A stretch of 64,000 nt of DNA from Mycolicibacterium aubagnense (GTDB lineage: Bacteria > Actinomycetota > Actinomycetes > Mycobacteriales > Mycobacteriaceae): assembly GCF_010730955.1 (NCBI RefSeq), contig NZ_AP022577.1, positions 4,154,001 to 4,218,000 on the forward strand, in the 5' to 3' direction. Under the pieces are notes generated by a model. The model saw only the letters and a program-made list of their open reading frames with translations. It had not been told where the DNA came from and searched no databases. The position numbers were made by a program, and so were the translations under genes. Each line of letters begins with the position of its first letter. The stretch's first letter is position 1. Below are positions 63,197 through 64,000 of the stretch, one piece after another.

Positions 63197-64000
63197 GTGA
63201 GCAAATTTACCGAGACGATGTTCGCAAACGCACAGTGCAGCCTCAAGGGCATGGTCACGGGTGAGCCCGACTCGCCAGTGCGGCGTACCTGGATCGAGGT
63301 ACATCACCGGGCGAGGCACGTCGCGGGTGGGCTGGCGGCGGCCGGGGTCGGACATGGCGATGCGGTCGCGGTGCTGGCCGGCGCCCCAGTCGACATCGCT
63401 CCGACCGCACAGGGAGTGTGGATGCGCGGCGCGAGCCTGACGATGCTGCATCAACCCACCCCGCGCACCGATCTGCCGCGCTGGGTCCAGGAAACCGCCG
63501 CCGTCGTCAACATGATCGCTGCGAAGGCGGTGATCGTGTCCGACCCGTTCATGCCCGCCGCGCCGTTGCTGTCGCAATTGGGCATGCAGGTGGTAACCGT
63601 CGAGCAGCTGCTCGACGGTCCGTCGATCGATCCGCTGGATACCACCGACGACGACGTCGCGTTCCTGCAGTTGACGTCGGGATCCACCGGACCGCCCAAG
63701 GCGGTTCGGATCACGCACGCGAATTTCGTCGCCAATGCCGAGGCGATGTTCGCGGGCGCCAAAGTCGACACGGATTCCGATGTGATCGTGAGCTGGCTGC
63801 CCTGCTTCCATGACATGGGTATGACCGGCTATCTCGCCGTGCCGATGTACTACGGCGTGGAACTGATCAAGATAACTCCGATGGATTTTCTGCGCGATAC
63901 GTTGTTGTGGGCCAAGCTCATTGACAAGTACAGGGGCACGATGACCGCCGCCCCGAACTTCGCTTACAAGTTGTTCGCCAAGCGGTTGCGTAGGCAGGCC
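63197..64000 (+). CDS. Fatty acyl-AMP ligase (FAAL), 3' part outside the window
   Basis: The first 268 residues of an adenylate-forming enzyme; the frame is open to the last base. The phosphate-binding loop [16 protein letters not shown] lies at about 161, and [20 protein letters not shown] plus [19 protein letters not shown] are typical of mycobacterial FAAL proteins that load fatty acids as AMP esters onto polyketide or peptide synthases. GTG at 63197 starts [13 protein letters not shown]. What follows outside should be a PKS, NRPS or carrier gene. The 289 bases upstream show no other gene I can support. Confidence 0.88.
   Translation, partial: MSKFTETMFANAQCSLKGMVTGEPDSPVRRTWIEVHHRARHVAGGLAAAGVGHGDAVAVLAGAPVDIAPTAQGVWMRGASLTMLHQPTPRTDLPRWVQETAAVVNMIAAKAVIVSDPFMPAAPLLSQLGMQVVTVEQLLDGPSIDPLDTTDDDVAFLQLTSGSTGPPKAVRITHANFVANAEAMFAGAKVDTDSDVIVSWLPCFHDMGMTGYLAVPMYYGVELIKITPMDFLRDTLLWAKLIDKYRGTMTAAPNFAYKLFAKRLRRQA

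Noticed and set aside
63134..63811. A 225-residue minus-strand frame near the window end
   Set aside because: It is antisense to the fatty acyl-AMP ligase, whose motifs are unmistakable in the plus strand.

Overview
This window reads as chromosomal DNA of a fast-growing mycobacterium (Mycolicibacterium type). GC content is high, GTG and ATGA/TGATG junctions are common, and many genes follow the order of M. tuberculosis Rv0877 to Rv0914c: DUF3027, DUF2530, MarR, SpoU methyltransferase, sepH, serC, AurF-like diiron protein, fprB, citA, gltA2, arfA, prrB-prrA, accD3, echA6, metallo-beta-lactamase, ctpE, the MT0933-type antitoxin/toxin pair, a VOC protein, a carotenoid oxygenase and a thiolase. 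I cannot name the species. Gene comparisons to M. tuberculosis are from memory, not from a search.

Layout. 0-17.4 kb is core: RNA methylation, septation (sepH), serine synthesis under a perfect CRP site, electron transfer (fprB), two citrate synthases, pyridoxine oxidase, two MFS exporters (one with its own MarR regulator), a FKBP isomerase and arfA without arfBC. 17.4-20.7 kb is a TetR-linked pair of oxygenases (DUF2236/MpaB type plus carotenoid cleavage type) where arfBC would sit. prrB-prrA follows.

22.9-46.6 kb is an accessory block between prrA and accD3, which are adjacent in M. tuberculosis. It holds a phospholipase D-like protein, a split chromate transporter whose halves are joined by three tandem 35-bp repeats encoding coupled 12-residue micro-ORFs, a heterodimeric ABC exporter with one degenerate ATP site, a LuxR regulator with two acyl-CoA synthetases, an M-box magnesium riboswitch region leading to a NRAMP-related transporter with altered metal-site motifs and two paralogous 50-residue proteins, and an aromatic amine catabolic locus (IclR regulator, two APC permeases, aldehyde dehydrogenase, copper amine oxidase) that shares a repeated TCAAATGAGAAT motif. 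A TetR/flavin monooxygenase pair closes the block.

46.6-57.8 kb returns to core order (accD3, echA6, MBL, ctpE, TA pair, VOC, tandem-HxlR regulator, carotenoid oxygenase, thiolase). 57.9-64 kb carries a potassium channel, a cupin, a GNAT enzyme, secreted CHAP and unknown proteins, and the 5' part of a fatty acyl-AMP ligase that runs off the window.

Three copies of a 49-bp palindrome (GATTTGTGCACGA arms) lie at 8.6, 47.4 and 50.1 kb. The middle copy is inside the accD3 reading frame and is translated as the linker between its two carboxyltransferase lobes. No tRNA, rRNA, CRISPR array, insertion sequence or phage gene was recognised.
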